64,000 bases of DNA, from assembly GCA_029204225.1 (NCBI GenBank), contig CM055095.1, positions 40,542,141-40,606,140 on the forward strand, written 5' to 3'. Position numbers and translations under genes: made by a program. The notes below the pieces were generated by a model, which was not told where the DNA came from, searched no databases, and saw nothing but the letters and a program-made list of their open reading frames with translations. The stretch comes from Diphasiastrum complanatum (Eukaryota; Streptophyta; Lycopodiopsida; Lycopodiales; Lycopodiaceae). This document shows positions 10,664 to 21,980 of this stretch, in pieces. Within the stretch, counting starts at the first letter, position 1, and each line of letters starts with the position of its first letter.

Positions 10664-11525
10664 AACATGCCCAGGCTGACCGCAATGGAATCAAACATTG
10701 GTCGTTCTAGTCTTTTTCCGGAACAACGTTTTCTTTTGTCTAAATTCAAATGCAGCTTGATCCAATTCATCGAAATATGTTTTAATCGTATTTCCACGAA
10801 CTCTTTTCTTCTCTTTTTTCTGGCTGGGTCCGGATGATCCAGATGGATTACCCTGTAACTGCTTCCTAGATGCCACAGCTGTGGAGTCGAACGCTTTCAC
10901 GACACGAACTACATCTTCAAAGGACTGAAGCACGTTACACTTACACTCATTTTGATAATCTGTAGGCAGACCTAGGATAACTGCCACAGTGCTAGTTGCA
11001 TCGAATGAGGGGACTTTATTCCATAAATCCATAAAATCTTGTAGGTACGAGTCCAAACTCCGAGTACCCATTTTGCAATTCACAAAACTTTGGTAAAAAT
11101 CTGAGTCGTCCACAACCACAAACGACTTTTTGAACATCTCCTTAAAATCGTCCCATGTGGTAGGTTTAGGCTGTAAGTCACGCTACCACGACGAAGCTTT
11201 ACCACGGAAGAACAAAATAACACTCTATTTTTTTCTCCTCAGGAATTCTATGTAAATTAAAATAACCGGTCCACTTGGTTAACTAGTTATCCACAATTTC
11301 AAGCCTCTTCTCTTTCTTCTCCCCCGAAAATGGTTCAGGCTGAAAGCCCAAATTCGGAGCAGACAAAGCTCTCACTTGATTTAACAGTACTTCCATTTGT
11401 TGATCACGTAAAGTGTTCTTGTTGTTTATCTCATTAAGCGCTTGGCTTAATGACTGGCAAATTTGCAGATAGGTAGGCATTGGCACCTGACCATTGAGAG
11501 CTGCATTTGCATTATCGTCTACCAT
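10664..11525 (-). pseudogene. Gypsy F gag with damaged zinc knuckle
   Basis: Starts at ATG 11525 (MVDDNANAALNGQVPMPTYL) with QPEPFSGEKKEKRLEIVDN, a typical gag lead-in, then a stop near 11283. The capsid-like section follows at 10691-11137 in another frame (KMGTRSLDSYLQDFMDLWNK, ILGLPTDYQNECKCNVLQSF). The zinc knuckle near 10640-10700 reads FHCGQPGHVMKFC with a TGA in place of the first Cys. Gag would package element RNA. The copy is non-functional. Confidence 0.85.
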
Positions 11526-13304
11526 ATTGATTTCCTGACATGCAAAATTTGCTTAAATTAGTCGAGATCCAATCATCAACTAATAAGTGAAACGTTCAAC
11601 CTTCATGATTGGTTGATATCATTCAGCAAGTTCTTTTACTCGTTTGAGCAAAATTTCGCAAAATCAATATTAGAACAATTAAGCAACAACAACTTTTTAT
11701 GACCAACCACTAACTTTTACGAAAAATTTGGGATTTTTGAAATCCGTTCGAAAGGGACCAACTGTGAAAATCGATTAATTAGATTGATTTTGCAAAAACA
11801 CAAGCACTGTCTCAAATCGATATCATTTCGAAAGATCCTGCATGGAACTAACTCTACATGCATTGACTTTTTCAAAAAAGTAAAATTTTTTTGTAAATGG
11901 CCTAGTTGCTAGAAAATCTGTTTTTTGTTCTAGAATTTTCAAAAATAGTTACATGCAAGAATTCTACTAATCAAAATCACTGGTTACGCATGCAACATGC
12001 ATTTAAGGATGCATATAGGTCTATCCATACATTTCCATCATTAGGAAAGCACTATACTGATTTACAAGCATGCATGCATCAGAACAATTCCGAAATCTAC
12101 AAATTTTAGTTCAAAAATTGCCAAACTTCAGGCAGCCACAGGAAACCAAATTGGTCGCTGTAAAGCACAATACGGAGGGAGAGTGGGTCTACAAGGTGCT
12201 TGTAATGTCACTTTGCACCCCCTGGCTTCAGACGTGCGAGCATTAAATGCCTGAAAAATAGGTAGGAGGGCACATTTTTGTGGAGAGGTATCATCAAAAA
12301 ACACATCCCAGCCCAAAAAGCCTTGGATCAGAGGTTACAAGCACTCTACTAAGGCTCATTAGAGAGGCATAGAAGCTTCTAACATGTCCAACAAGCAATC
12401 ATAAGCTCAAATCATGCAAAAAATGCATTTTTGGCCTCCTTCAATAAGCAAAACTTCAATATGTTGGTGTCTAATGCAAAACTATCCAAATTGGATGCAT
12501 GATGGCTCAAATCATAGGAAATCCAGCATACCTTTTAGCTTGTAACAAGAAACAACGGGTTAACACCCCCAATTAAGAGGTATTCATGCTCAAAATTCAT
12601 CAAAAATACACTATTCTTGAATGTTTTGAGCCCTCTAATGGTGTCTAATCCTTACCAAACTTCATGACAGCTTAGTTACAGCTTAATTACATCTCTGAAA
12701 ACATTCATACCAATTCTTGGCTGAGAATTTTGAGATCTACCCCAAAATTATTCCAAAAATCATCAAAAAACCTTGATTTTTGACCAATTTGGACCCAAAT
12801 TTCATGGGGAAAATCCACAAATTCGTGCCTTCAAATCCAAATCCCTGTAATTCCATTGCATTCAAGCACTAAAAGTTCTGATTCAAGTCAAACATGGTTT
12901 CCATAGCCCATTTATGGTCCAAAAACCCCAATTTTTGGTCCAAAATCACTATCTAATCAACCTTTTGACTTTTCAACCGGATGCAATCATTAAATTCTGT
13001 AATAAATGACTGTAAAATAGTAAGTACAATCTGGAAAACGTACTACACCAGATCCTATAATCAATTCCTTGCAAAAACCATCAATTCTAGGTGAAAATTT
13101 CACTAAATTCATCAAAAATCCTATGATTTCCATCAAAATTCATGGAACAAATCCACAATTATGATTTTTAGGCTGAAAGTACACCAAGGATCTGAGAATC
13201 CACCTACTTGAAATTGAATTCCAATGCCTGGAAGAAGAAGCAAAGAGCTACACCAAAAGAACTACAAAATCCAAGATCCTCAAGCTCCACCTCCTAGTAG
13301 ATGT
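11526..13304 (-). other. Gypsy F untranslated leader
   Basis: About 1.8 kb between the primer site and the gag start, AT-rich, with many short runs of ccaaaa/ttttgg type and no supported ORF. Open stretches of 60-67 codons on either strand lack motifs. Long leaders are common in plant Gypsy elements. Confidence 0.7.
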
Positions 13305-13311
13305 GATCCAA

Positions 13312-13323
13312 GATCTGATACCA
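13312..13323 (-). promoter_or_regulatory. Gypsy F primer-binding site (initiator tRNA-Met)
   Basis: Minus strand reads TGGTATCAGATC one base inside the right LTR; it matches the 3' end of plant initiator tRNA-Met over TGGTATCAGA. This fixes the element orientation and the inner end of the 5' LTR. Confidence 0.9.
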
Positions 13324-13324
13324 C

Positions 13325-13805
13325 TATAAGAACCATCAAGTGAAGATCTACAAGATTCCAATCACATGCAAACCAAAAGGACACCTGTGGAGCATGAACC
13401 ACCCAACCAATATGGAGAGGCTATTCAGTACCCTAATCAATCCACCCCCAAGCCACAATGAAGAACACAAGAGAGGAGAGAAAGAACTGGCTCAAGAATC
13501 ACAATTCACAATAGGAGGATGGGAGAGTTTCCACTAGACTTATTCTCCTCAAGAGAGAGAGAATATTGTCTTTAGGATTCCCATGCAACCTAAATTGAGC
13601 TACTGATCTCCTATTCTTGCATTAAAGCAGTCTTCACCATGCATGTGCTCCTATGTCCAATTATAGGTCTGGGCCCTCATATGATTATTAATTATTTAAT
13701 ACGACCACATGACGTAGCATAACTAATAACCACATACAACTGGAGTGACCGGCTATCCATGTTAGGAATAATTCTGATTCCCTTGTACAGGACATGGACA
13801 TAGCA
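13325..13805 (-). repeat. Gypsy F 5' LTR
   Basis: 481 bp; on the minus strand it starts TGCTATGTCCATG and ends GGTTCTTATA (CA changed to TA). It is the longer, less deleted LTR copy. A third, truncated copy of the family lies at 46437-46662. The divergence from the left LTR by many substitutions plus indels indicates an old insertion. Confidence 0.92.
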
Positions 13806-13810
13806 GACCT
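13806..13810. repeat. Target-site duplication GACCT, right copy
   Basis: Identical to 7754-7758. Reading Copia B across the element with one copy of GACCT removed keeps the codon phase (GGP then SSSQKPRRT). Confidence 0.9.
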
Positions 13811-14436
13811 TCATCAAGTCAAAAGCCAAGGAGAACATCAAGGGAAGGACAAATGCCTTCAAGGCTCACATATGATGAAAAGGGTGAGCAAGCAGTTTCT
13901 GGAAATTATGTTGTTTTCCTAACCTCTTTTGATGAACCTATAAGTATAGATGAAGTAAGGAAAGAAGACGAGTGGATCCAAGCAATGGATCTTGAGTATC
14001 AAGCTCTTATGAAAAATGGAACATGGAGATTGGTGGAGTTACCTAAGGACAAGAAAGATATTGGATGCAAATGGATCTTCAAGGTGAAGACAAACCAAGA
14101 TGGATCTATCAATAGTTCAAGGCAAGGTTAGTGGAAAAAGGATATGCTCAAGGATTGACTATGATGAGACCTTTGCACCCGTGGCAAAGATGGTAAGCAT
14201 TTGAGTCATTATCTCACTTGCTACATTTTATGGATGGTATCTATGGCAAATGGACATTAAAAATGCATTCTTGAATGGTGATCTTGAGGAGGAAGTGTAC
14301 ATGGAGCAACCCGAGAACTACATTTCATCTACAAAGCCAAATCATGTGTTTCTACTACAAAAAAGTTTCTATGGCCTTAAGCAAGCACCAAGGAGTTGGT
14401 ATATTAGTCCAAGCTAAAACTAGTTGAAGAGGGAGT
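13811..14436 (+). pseudogene. Copia B reverse transcriptase N-terminal part
   Basis: Continuation of Copia B pol after Gypsy F: LTYDEKGEQAVSGNYVVF, KEDEWIQAMDLEYQALMKNG, LVELPKDKKDIGCKWIFKVK, then after frameshifts WQMDIKNAFLNGDLEEEVYM and LQKSLYGLKQAPRSWY. These are canonical Copia RT motifs. The YVDD half of RT and the RNase H are missing: RT stops at about 14402 and a polypurine tract (TTGAAGAGGGAG) with LTR follows within 35 bp, so roughly 1.4 kb was deleted. Confidence 0.9.
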
Positions 14437-15168
<732 letters not shown>

Positions 15169-15169
15169 T

Positions 15170-16264
15170 TTTTACAAGTAGAGGTGAGGAAGTCCACCAA
15201 ATCCAAGGTAGAGCCTCCAAATGTCCTCCAAGCAACCTACAAGCTTCAAGATGCTCCCCAAATCCAAGCTAGGATGCCTCCACCTGCAAGTAAGGATCTG
15301 CAAGCCTCCAAGGATCTCTCCTCCACCTGTGTCCCTACTCTTTAAACACAAAGATAGATAACAAGTTCGCCTCAAGTATTCACCACCCAACCATAGCTAG
15401 ATCCAGGCTCCAAGCAAGACCTACCTAGCACCCCCTTGCTAACCATAAACAAATCACAAGAATACCACAACACTCCATAGCATTCTCAAGATCCAAACCC
15501 TACTTATGTCCCATACCATAAGCAAGATCCAAACCTCAAGCATACTACCACTAGAAAGCACTCTACACACTAGTAGCAACACTAGAGCATAAGAAAAGCA
15601 AACAAGAGAGATCTCTCTCTCCCAATGGTCGCCCTACTACCCTCATATAGATGGCCCATGGACCCCTCCAATGCACTATGGAGTTCCATGCTCATGCAAT
15701 GAGAGAGAGAGAGAGAGAGAGAAGCCTAGGGGAGTTAAAGAATCTCCAAGAGCCTCCATAGGCTTATGGAAGGTCAAGAGACTCCTTCCATAACCTATGA
15801 CTCTTTGAATGTCTTTCTTGTGGGAGTTGGAAACTCAATGGAGACTTTAGAAGGGCGCCCTCCTACTAGGTCCCATTGCCCAAGTTGTGCATGTATACTT
15901 TCGTCCTAGACCAATAAAGTGATATGGTTCAAGGTTGAGGCCCAAGGTTTAAAAAAATAGTCATCCAATGACTTTCTAACACCTCTTTAGCTTCCATACC
16001 TCCATCCAAGGCATAGACACCTACCTGCCCTTAACCAAGGACACTAGTACCTTAATCTAAGGCGCCTACGCTTAATACTAAGGGTATCCCTTATCCAAGG
16101 GTCACGTGACTCCATACCTCCAACTAAGGTATAGTCACTTGTCTTCCCTTATCCAAGGGCACATACCCTTAATTCTAAGGGTACCTTGCCATTTAACCCC
16201 CAACACTAAATGGACTATTAGGGGTCTAAAATACTGCTAGCTACTTAGGTATGTATTATTCCTT
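15170..16264 (-). repeat. Gypsy G 3' LTR
   Basis: Direct repeat of 25736-26485: both begin (plus strand) ttttacaagtagaggtgagg and run together to gatatggtt. This copy continues about 320 bp further (U3 side), including repeated ccttatccaaggg-type words at 16030-16180, to a polypurine tract (minus AGTTTAGGGGGAAGG) near 16265-16280. It lies hard against the Copia B LTR. It contains a short (AG)n at 15702-15721. Confidence 0.88.
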
Positions 16265-16740
16265 CCCCCTAAACTTAAATTTTTCCTTGTAGGGAAAAAT
16301 TTGAAAAATTCTTCTGGAGAACAGCCTTCTTTTCCCAGGTATCCTCCTCTTCTGATTTGCCCCTCTACCTAACTAAAACTTCCCGAAGCGTAGAGTCCCC
16401 TTCCGGCTATTAACAATCGCCTCGGGTTCAGGTGGTCCACTCGCGGACTCATCACGAAGAAGCTCCACTAGATCTTCCACAGGGACCAGGGTTTTCCCAA
16501 CCCCCAATGAGGGTTTCAACTTACTAACATGAAAAACAAGATGAATTCCAACGTTAGCTGGAAGGTCTAGCCTTGTCTATCACCTGGATAATCTTGAAAG
16601 GACCGCAATACCTAGGCGCCAACTTTGCACACTTACCAGTTTTCCAGTCCCTAGAGTGATTAAAGACCCTCAAAAACACCCAGTCGTTGACCATGAATAC
16701 CTTGTGCTTCCAAAATAGATCAGCATAGTGCCTTGCCCTG
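16265..16740 (-). pseudogene. Gypsy G chromodomain region (decayed)
   Basis: Minus strand gives LAPRYCGPFKIIQVIDKA (linker), then PEPEAIVNSRKGTLR and, in another frame, SEEEDTWEKKAVLQKNFSNF, a frameshifted chromodomain ending beside the polypurine tract. Equivalent to the chromodomains of elements A and F. Confidence 0.78.
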
Positions 16741-17580
16741 TCTTAGGCACTACTTATGCTATCTTTAACTAGCTGTAACATTTCTTGCATATCCGCAAGC
16801 AAATCAGCTACGACTTGCACCCGTAGGTTTTTCATGCCAACACTAATTGGTGATCGAGGTTGAAAACCATACAGAAGCATGAAAGGACTGAATCCAGTCG
16901 CTGAATGTTTTGCACTGTTATATGCAAATTCCACCAGTGGAAGGTACTGTTCCCAATCAGACCGTCGATGGACCACATATGCTCAAAGCATGTCCTCCAT
17001 CGTCTGATTGGTCCTTTTCGTTTGACCGTCTGATTCTGGATGATCTGTAGAACTCAAACTTAAAGTTGTTTCCAACTTTTCAAATACTGCTTGCCAAAAT
17101 TTCCCAGTGAATTTTGGGTCACGGTCACTGACAATATCGCAAGGCAGCTCGTACAGTCGAAAAAACTTCTCAACAAACAGTTGGGCTAGTTCTGAAGCTT
17201 TGTAGTTTTCGTTGGGACAAATTGAGCAAACTTCATAAGTCTATCGACATTGACCCAAACCGAATCGTGGCCCTTTCCTGTACGTGGAAGCCCGACCACA
17301 AAATCCATAGATATACTTTTTCACTTTCCAGTAGGAATATCTAAAGGATGTAGTAGGCCACTAGCTTTTAGCCTCTCTGCTTTATTTAACTGGCACTTAG
17401 TATATCTAAGTACATAGGCCTCTACCTGACTTTTCATCTTAGGCCACCAAAATTGCCTTCGAACTAAGTCAAGTGTTCTTTGTATACCCGGATGTCCTGC
17501 ACATGGACTATCATGACACTCATGCAAGATTTGGGCCCTTACAATGTCATTCTCTAGTACACACACCTTTTCCTTTACGA
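16741..17580 (-). pseudogene. Gypsy G integrase
   Basis: On the minus strand the zinc-binding domain (17321-17566) reads ILHECHDSPCAGHPGIQRTL, DLVRRQFWWPKMKSQVEAYV and LRYTKCQLNKAE; the first Cys of the usual CxxC is Arg. The core starts [20 protein letters not shown], passes through frameshifts, and resumes as WEQYLPLVEFAYNSAKHSAT and GFSPFMLLYGFQPRSPISVG at 16743-16976. The second Asp and the Glu lie in the frameshifted middle. Non-functional. Confidence 0.87.
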
Positions 17581-18265
17581 AACAAAAGAATTAGAAAATC
17601 TGTTTCAGTCTTTCCCTTATTCTAGAAATCTTGCAAACCTGAATCGACCCCGAAAGTACTTGTTGCCAATACTTTTCAAAAAAAAAGATCAAACTCATAT
17701 AGTCCTTAAAGAGACTAAAACAACCCCGGTTCTATAACAGTAAAGCACAATTGATTAATAACCGGTCACCGACTCAAAGCATCCACTAGAGTATTTTGAA
17801 TTCCTTTACAATAACGTATAGAAAAGTCAAAGATTTACATCAGCTCAACCTATCTAGCTTGCCTTCCGTTTAAATCTGTAGCATCACAGAAATATCGAAG
17901 AGTCTGATGATCCGTCAAAATTTCAAATCTAGCTCCATACAAATCATGTTGTCAAATTTTCAAGGAATGAATAATTGCAAATAGTTCCTTCTCATAGGTG
18001 CAATACCTAGATTGAGCAGGATTGAGTTTCTTGCTTTCATAAGCCACAGGATGTCCATCCTGCATCGAAACAGCTCCAATAGCATAATCATTGGCATCGG
18101 TCCTAACCACAAAAGCCTTATTAGAATCGCCAATGATTAGTATTGGTGCCGAAGTGACACTTTTCTTAAGCAACTCAAAACAATTATTCATATCCTCCGT
18201 CCACACCACTAGTGGACTCTTAGCCCTCCGGCTTAGCTTCTTATAGCCTTTCAAAGCTTTCCACC
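17581..18265 (-). pseudogene. Gypsy G RNase H
   Basis: Minus-strand open stretch with AKSPLVVWTEDMNNCFELLK, SVTSAPILIIGDSNKAFVVR, TDANDYAIGAVSMQDGHPVA and ESKKLNPAQSRYCTYEKELF, a Ty3/Gypsy RT-RNase H segment with the RNase H Asp in RTDAND. It is truncated on its upstream side at about 18265, where plus-strand Copia C sequence begins. Its missing gag-RT half is found on the opposite strand at 18936-20540. Confidence 0.9.
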
Positions 18266-18654
18266 ATAGAAGTAGAGTATAAGGCAATGTGTAGTGCTGC
18301 ACAAGAAGCTATATGGTTGAGACAAATCTTGGAAGAAATTGGCATGAAGCAGAAAAATCCCATGACTTTACATAGCGACAGTCAGAGTGGCATTCAGCTA
18401 GCAAAGAATCCAGTGTTCCATGCAAGAACTAAACACATTGAGATTTAATATCACTTCATATGTGAGAGGCTGCTGAATCGTGAAATTCATGTTGTTCATT
18501 GTAGCACAGAAGAACAACTAGTTGATATTTTCACTAAGCCACTTATTGGAGAAAAGTTTGATAAGTTTAGATCAAAGCTTTATGTACCTAAAGTTTGTTG
18601 ACTTTAAAGCTATGTATATGACTATATAAAAAGTGACTCTACTTTAAGGGAGAG
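18266..18654 (+). pseudogene. Copia C RNase H tail, in inverted segment
   Basis: Plus strand reads EVEYKAMCSAAQEAIWLRQI, LEEIGMKQKNPMTLHSDSQS, AKNPVFHARTKHIEI, a TAA, YHFICERLLNREIHVVHCS and DIFTKPLIGEKFDKFRSKLY: the last 120 or so codons of Copia pol. It is followed by a polypurine tract (AAGGGAGAG) and an LTR identical in length to the one at 24581-24856. The rest of this element is on the minus strand from 20541. Confidence 0.9.
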
Positions 18655-18930
18655 AGTTAGAATTAAAGTTAGAATCACTGTGTTACTGTACTGTGGGTCC
18701 TATTTGTGGATAAGGACCAGTTGGCCTCGCCACGAGGCAAGTCGATGGGACACGCGTTCCGCCAACGACAACCTGGGTCATGCATGGGTTGCCTGAGTGA
18801 ACAGCTATATGTACAGTGTAATTTCATTTTGGGAAATACAGTTGCTATGTGAGCTTGCTGAAGAGAGTGTTTTTCTGTCTGTGTTACTATGTAGCACGAT
18901 CTGTGTTCCTATGCAAAGCAAATTCGAAGT
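18655..18930 (+). repeat. Copia C 3' LTR (in inverted segment)
   Basis: 276 bp with termini AGTTAGAATT and AATTCGAAGT, imperfect inverted repeats rather than TG...CA. The reverse-complement partner at 24581-24856 is also 276 bp. It is followed by GTATT (18931-18935), the same pentamer that precedes the partner LTR. Confidence 0.92.
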
Positions 18931-19919
18931 GTATTTGCATAATAGGAAAACATACAAGCAACCCCTATGGATCAAACCAATGAAAACCCAACATTTGATC
19001 TATCAAACCCATCCAATGTGGGACAAGCTCTTGAACTTTTATACCAACAAATTCAAGCCACTAATAAGCAGCTTCTTGAAACTAATCAAAGAAACCAAGA
19101 CTTAGAGTCTAGGTTAGCCATTTAGAATAAGCATGTAGTTCCACCTCCCGTAAAAGTGTTTAAGAGGGAGAAGAAAGATAGGAACTTACAAGTGGTAAGT
19201 TCTTGGCTAAATGTTTGGAACAAATACTTTGCCATGAACCAATTCCCTGAATCTGAAAAATTATCCATTGTTACCATGTTCCTTGAAGGAAGAGCCTTAG
19301 TTTGGTGGGATGACTTAGTTGCAAAGGGCAATCAACCTTGTACATGGGATGATTTTTGCAAGCTTTTTAGGGATTATTTTCTACCACTTTTAGATAACTA
19401 TGAACACTTCCAAAAGTTGAGTCATCTAACCATGAATAAAGGTTTGGAACAATTTATTCAAGATTTTCATGAGTATCCGAATCCACTTTATAGTGATATT
19501 CTGCCTAAGGTACAAATGTTAATGTTCATTGATGGGTTACCAAAAGATTATCAAGTGGATGTTTGTAGGAACCATCCAAAAACCCTAGAAGATGCTATTA
19601 GGGCTGCAAAATACTTTGATGACACACCTAAGCCACCTAGGGGTCAACAGCCTAATGAGCAGAAAAAAGGTTTTCAACTTAAGAGGAAAGGAAGCTGTTA
19701 GTGAAACACATCCCAATTCCAACAATCCTAAGAAAACCAAGAAAAACTTTAAAAATCATCAAGGTGGCAATGATAAAGCTGAAGCTCGTAAGAAGAACAT
19801 GTGCTTCAAGTGCAATGGCGAGGGTCACCTTGCACGAGATTGCGTCAAATAACCAGCTTCTACTTCAGGTAATCTATCTCGAAGTAGTGGGATGGATTTA
19901 TTTATTTTTAGTTCTTTAG
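18931..19919 (+). pseudogene. Gypsy G gag, in inverted segment
   Basis: After the GTATT duplication and 31 bp of leader, an ATG at 18967 opens a Ty3/Gypsy gag: MDQTNENPTFDLSNPSNVG, then a TAG near 19122, then a 181-codon open stretch (SSWLNVWNKYFAMNQFPESE, TMFLEGRALVWWDDLVAKGN, FCKLFRDYFLPLLDNYEHFQ). The zinc knuckle CFKCNGEGHLARDC (19802-19843) is intact but one frame away. Gag packages element RNA. This is the missing upstream half of Gypsy G. Confidence 0.9.
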
Positions 19920-20540
19920 TCTTTGGACCTAATGACCTTAAGTGCATTAAAAGTAAAGAAATTGAACAAGGTAACCGTTAAGAATAGATATTCACTGTCG
20001 CAGATGGATGACCTAATAGATTATCTTGGTGGTACTGGGTACTTTACCAAAATAAATCCAAGGTCGGGATTCCATCAGATATGCATTAAGGCAGAAGATA
20101 TACCAAAAACCGGGTTTCGAACTCGCTTTGATCACTACGAATTTTTGGTGTTGCCTTTTGGTTTGACCAATGCACCGGCAACTTTCCAATAGATGATAAA
20201 TGATTTGTTCAGCTCATATTTGGGAAGATTTGTAGTGGTATTCTTAGATGATATCCTAGTGTTCAGTAAGACTTTGGCGGAACATAAAGAGCATCTTAAG
20301 ATCGTCTGGGACATCCTAAGAAGGGAAAAGCTTTTGCCAAAGAGTCTATGTATGACTTTTTTTTGCGAAGGAATTGTCCTACTTGGGGCATAAGATTTCG
20401 AACGGGGAGGGGAGATTGAGACCGATCATATCCAGAGGGTTATTGATTGGCCTATTCTTACCACAGTTTGGGATATCAAGTCTTTCTTGGGGTTTGTAGG
20501 ATTTTTTCATTGACATATTCCCCAATTTGCTCGCAATTAC
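19920..20540 (+). pseudogene. Gypsy G reverse transcriptase, in inverted segment
   Basis: Protease and the RT start are absent; the chain goes from gag end to [68 protein letters not shown], a TAG, MINDLFSSYLGRFVVVFLDD (the FLDD catalytic motif) and IKSFLGFVGFFH. It stops at about 20540 inside the sequence corresponding to IPQFARN. The next Gypsy codons in order are those ending at 18265 on the other strand. Confidence 0.9.
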
Positions 20541-21000
20541 CACAAAACTGGAATATATATCCTGTGGTGGATCTGCGATCATCATAGTCACCTCTCCAGT
20601 CCGCATCCACATAGCCACACAACTCAGGTAAACCATCATGCTTCCTATAAATCAAGCCATACTCTGAAGTGCCTTTCACATAACGCAAAATGCATTTACC
20701 TACCTTCCAATGCGTTTCCGTATCCGTAGGTGCTGCCATAAACTGACTTACAATACCAACAGCATAGCACATATCTGGTCTAGTCGTGGTAAGGTAAATC
20801 AAGCTCCCTACTAACTGTCTATATAGCGTAGCATCAAATGACTGTGACTCATCAAGCTTAGAAAGATTTTTACCTGGTTCAATAGGAGTGTTTACTAGTT
20901 TGCAATCCTGCAACCTAAACATGTGTAGCAACTCTTTGACATATTTCACCTGTGTTAAACCCACTTCATGTCCTTTTTGCCACACTTCTACTCCAAGGCA
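20541..21000 (-). pseudogene. Copia C end of RT and RNase H start
   Basis: Minus strand: EVWQKGHEVGLTQVKYVKEL, LVNTPIEPGKNLSKLDESQS, QLVGSLIYLTTTRPDMCYAV, CILRYVKGTSEYGLIYRKHD and GYVDADWRGDYDDRRSTTGY, ending IFQFCG at the inversion seam. The central RT (including YVDD) was deleted: the integrase-side linker joins directly to this segment at about 21000. Confidence 0.9.
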
Positions 21001-21980
21001 GTAATGGGTTGAGTAGTAGTATCTTCAGATGTATCCTCATGTTCATTACTCGAAAGATCAATGATGGATCATCATCAGGTGGTATTCTTACTATACCATC
21101 TTTCCCACTGGATGTGTCTATCTTCTCAGCATCCTCGTCTTCATACATCTTGGATTCATCAAAGATAACATCTCGGCTTATATGGATTTTTTTTTCGACT
21201 GGATCAAAACATCTATACCCCTTCACACGATCATCATATCCTAGGAATATGCACTTGATAGCTTTTACATCAAGTTTACGTCTCTCTTCCTTAGAAATGT
21301 GTACAAAGGCTTTACATCCAAAGGTTCGCAAGTGGTTCACCTTTGGCTTCTTCTTTGTGAATGCTTCCTCAGGTGTTATCTTTGGTATGGCAATGGTAGG
21401 ACTTCTGCCTGTGCTACATGCTTCTGACCAAAAATCTTTTGGTAGTTTCATCTAAGCTAGCATAGATCTGGCACTTTTCACAATCGTACGATTTTTGCAC
21501 TCAGCTACACCATTGAGAGCAGGAGTATGAGCTTGCGTAAATTGTCTTTTAATCCCACATTGATCACAAAAATCATTGAAGTCATTAGACTTATACTCAC
21601 CTCCACTATCTGATCTTAGGACTTTGATCTTCCTACCTGTCTGATTTTCGACCAAGTTTTTGAAGTTCTTGAAGTAATCAAATGCATCTGATTTCTTCTT
21701 CAAGAAGTAGAGCCACATCTTTCGTGACATATCATCAATAAAGGTCATGAAATAAAAGGCTTTTCCTAAGGACATGGTCCTCATAGGCCCGCATAAATCT
21801 GTGTAGATTAAATCCAGGATGTTCTTTGCTCTTGCAACACCCCCTTTATTGAACTTCTCTCGATGCTGCTTCCCATATACGCAAGATTTGCACATCGATT
21901 TCAAGTGATCTTCTATGGTAGGCAGTCATGTTACCATCTCCAATTTTCTCATCAAATTGAGGCTTCCCAGGTTCAAGTGA
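21001..21980 (-). pseudogene. Copia C integrase and linker
   Basis: Minus strand. Pre-integrase and core: MCKSCVYGKQHREKFNKGGV, IYTDLCGPMRTMSLGKAFYF, KVLRSDSGGEYKSNDFNDFC and HTPALNGVAECKNRTIVKSA keep the DDE acids. A TAG at about 21450 is followed by MKLPKDFWSEACSTGRSPTI, FGCKAFVHISKEERRKLDVK, IFLGYDDRVKGYRCFDP and a linker with IPPDDDPSLIFR. Relatively few lesions compared with the other Copia copies. Confidence 0.92.

Larger units (their letters stand above)
7759..13805 (-). mobile_element. Gypsy F: complete-ended Ty3/Gypsy chromovirus lacking integrase
   Basis: A 6047-bp element on the minus strand, bounded by LTRs (7759-8167 and 13325-13805) and a GACCT duplication. Reading right to left it has: 5' LTR, initiator-Met tRNA primer site, a long leader without ORFs, gag, protease, RT, RNase H, chromodomain, a polypurine tract (minus TTTAGGGGGGAAAGAA) and 3' LTR. 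The integrase is absent between 8505 and 8600. All coding parts carry stops and frameshifts. It inserted into Copia B pol, which reads in phase on both sides. Confidence 0.93.

Noticed and set aside
15172-15390. 72-codon minus-strand ORF, repeated at 25738-25956
   Set aside because: Both copies lie in the Gypsy G LTRs; duplication is by LTR structure and there is no coding motif.
20952-21455. 167-codon plus-strand ORF
   Set aside because: Antisense shadow of the Copia C integrase C-terminus and linker.
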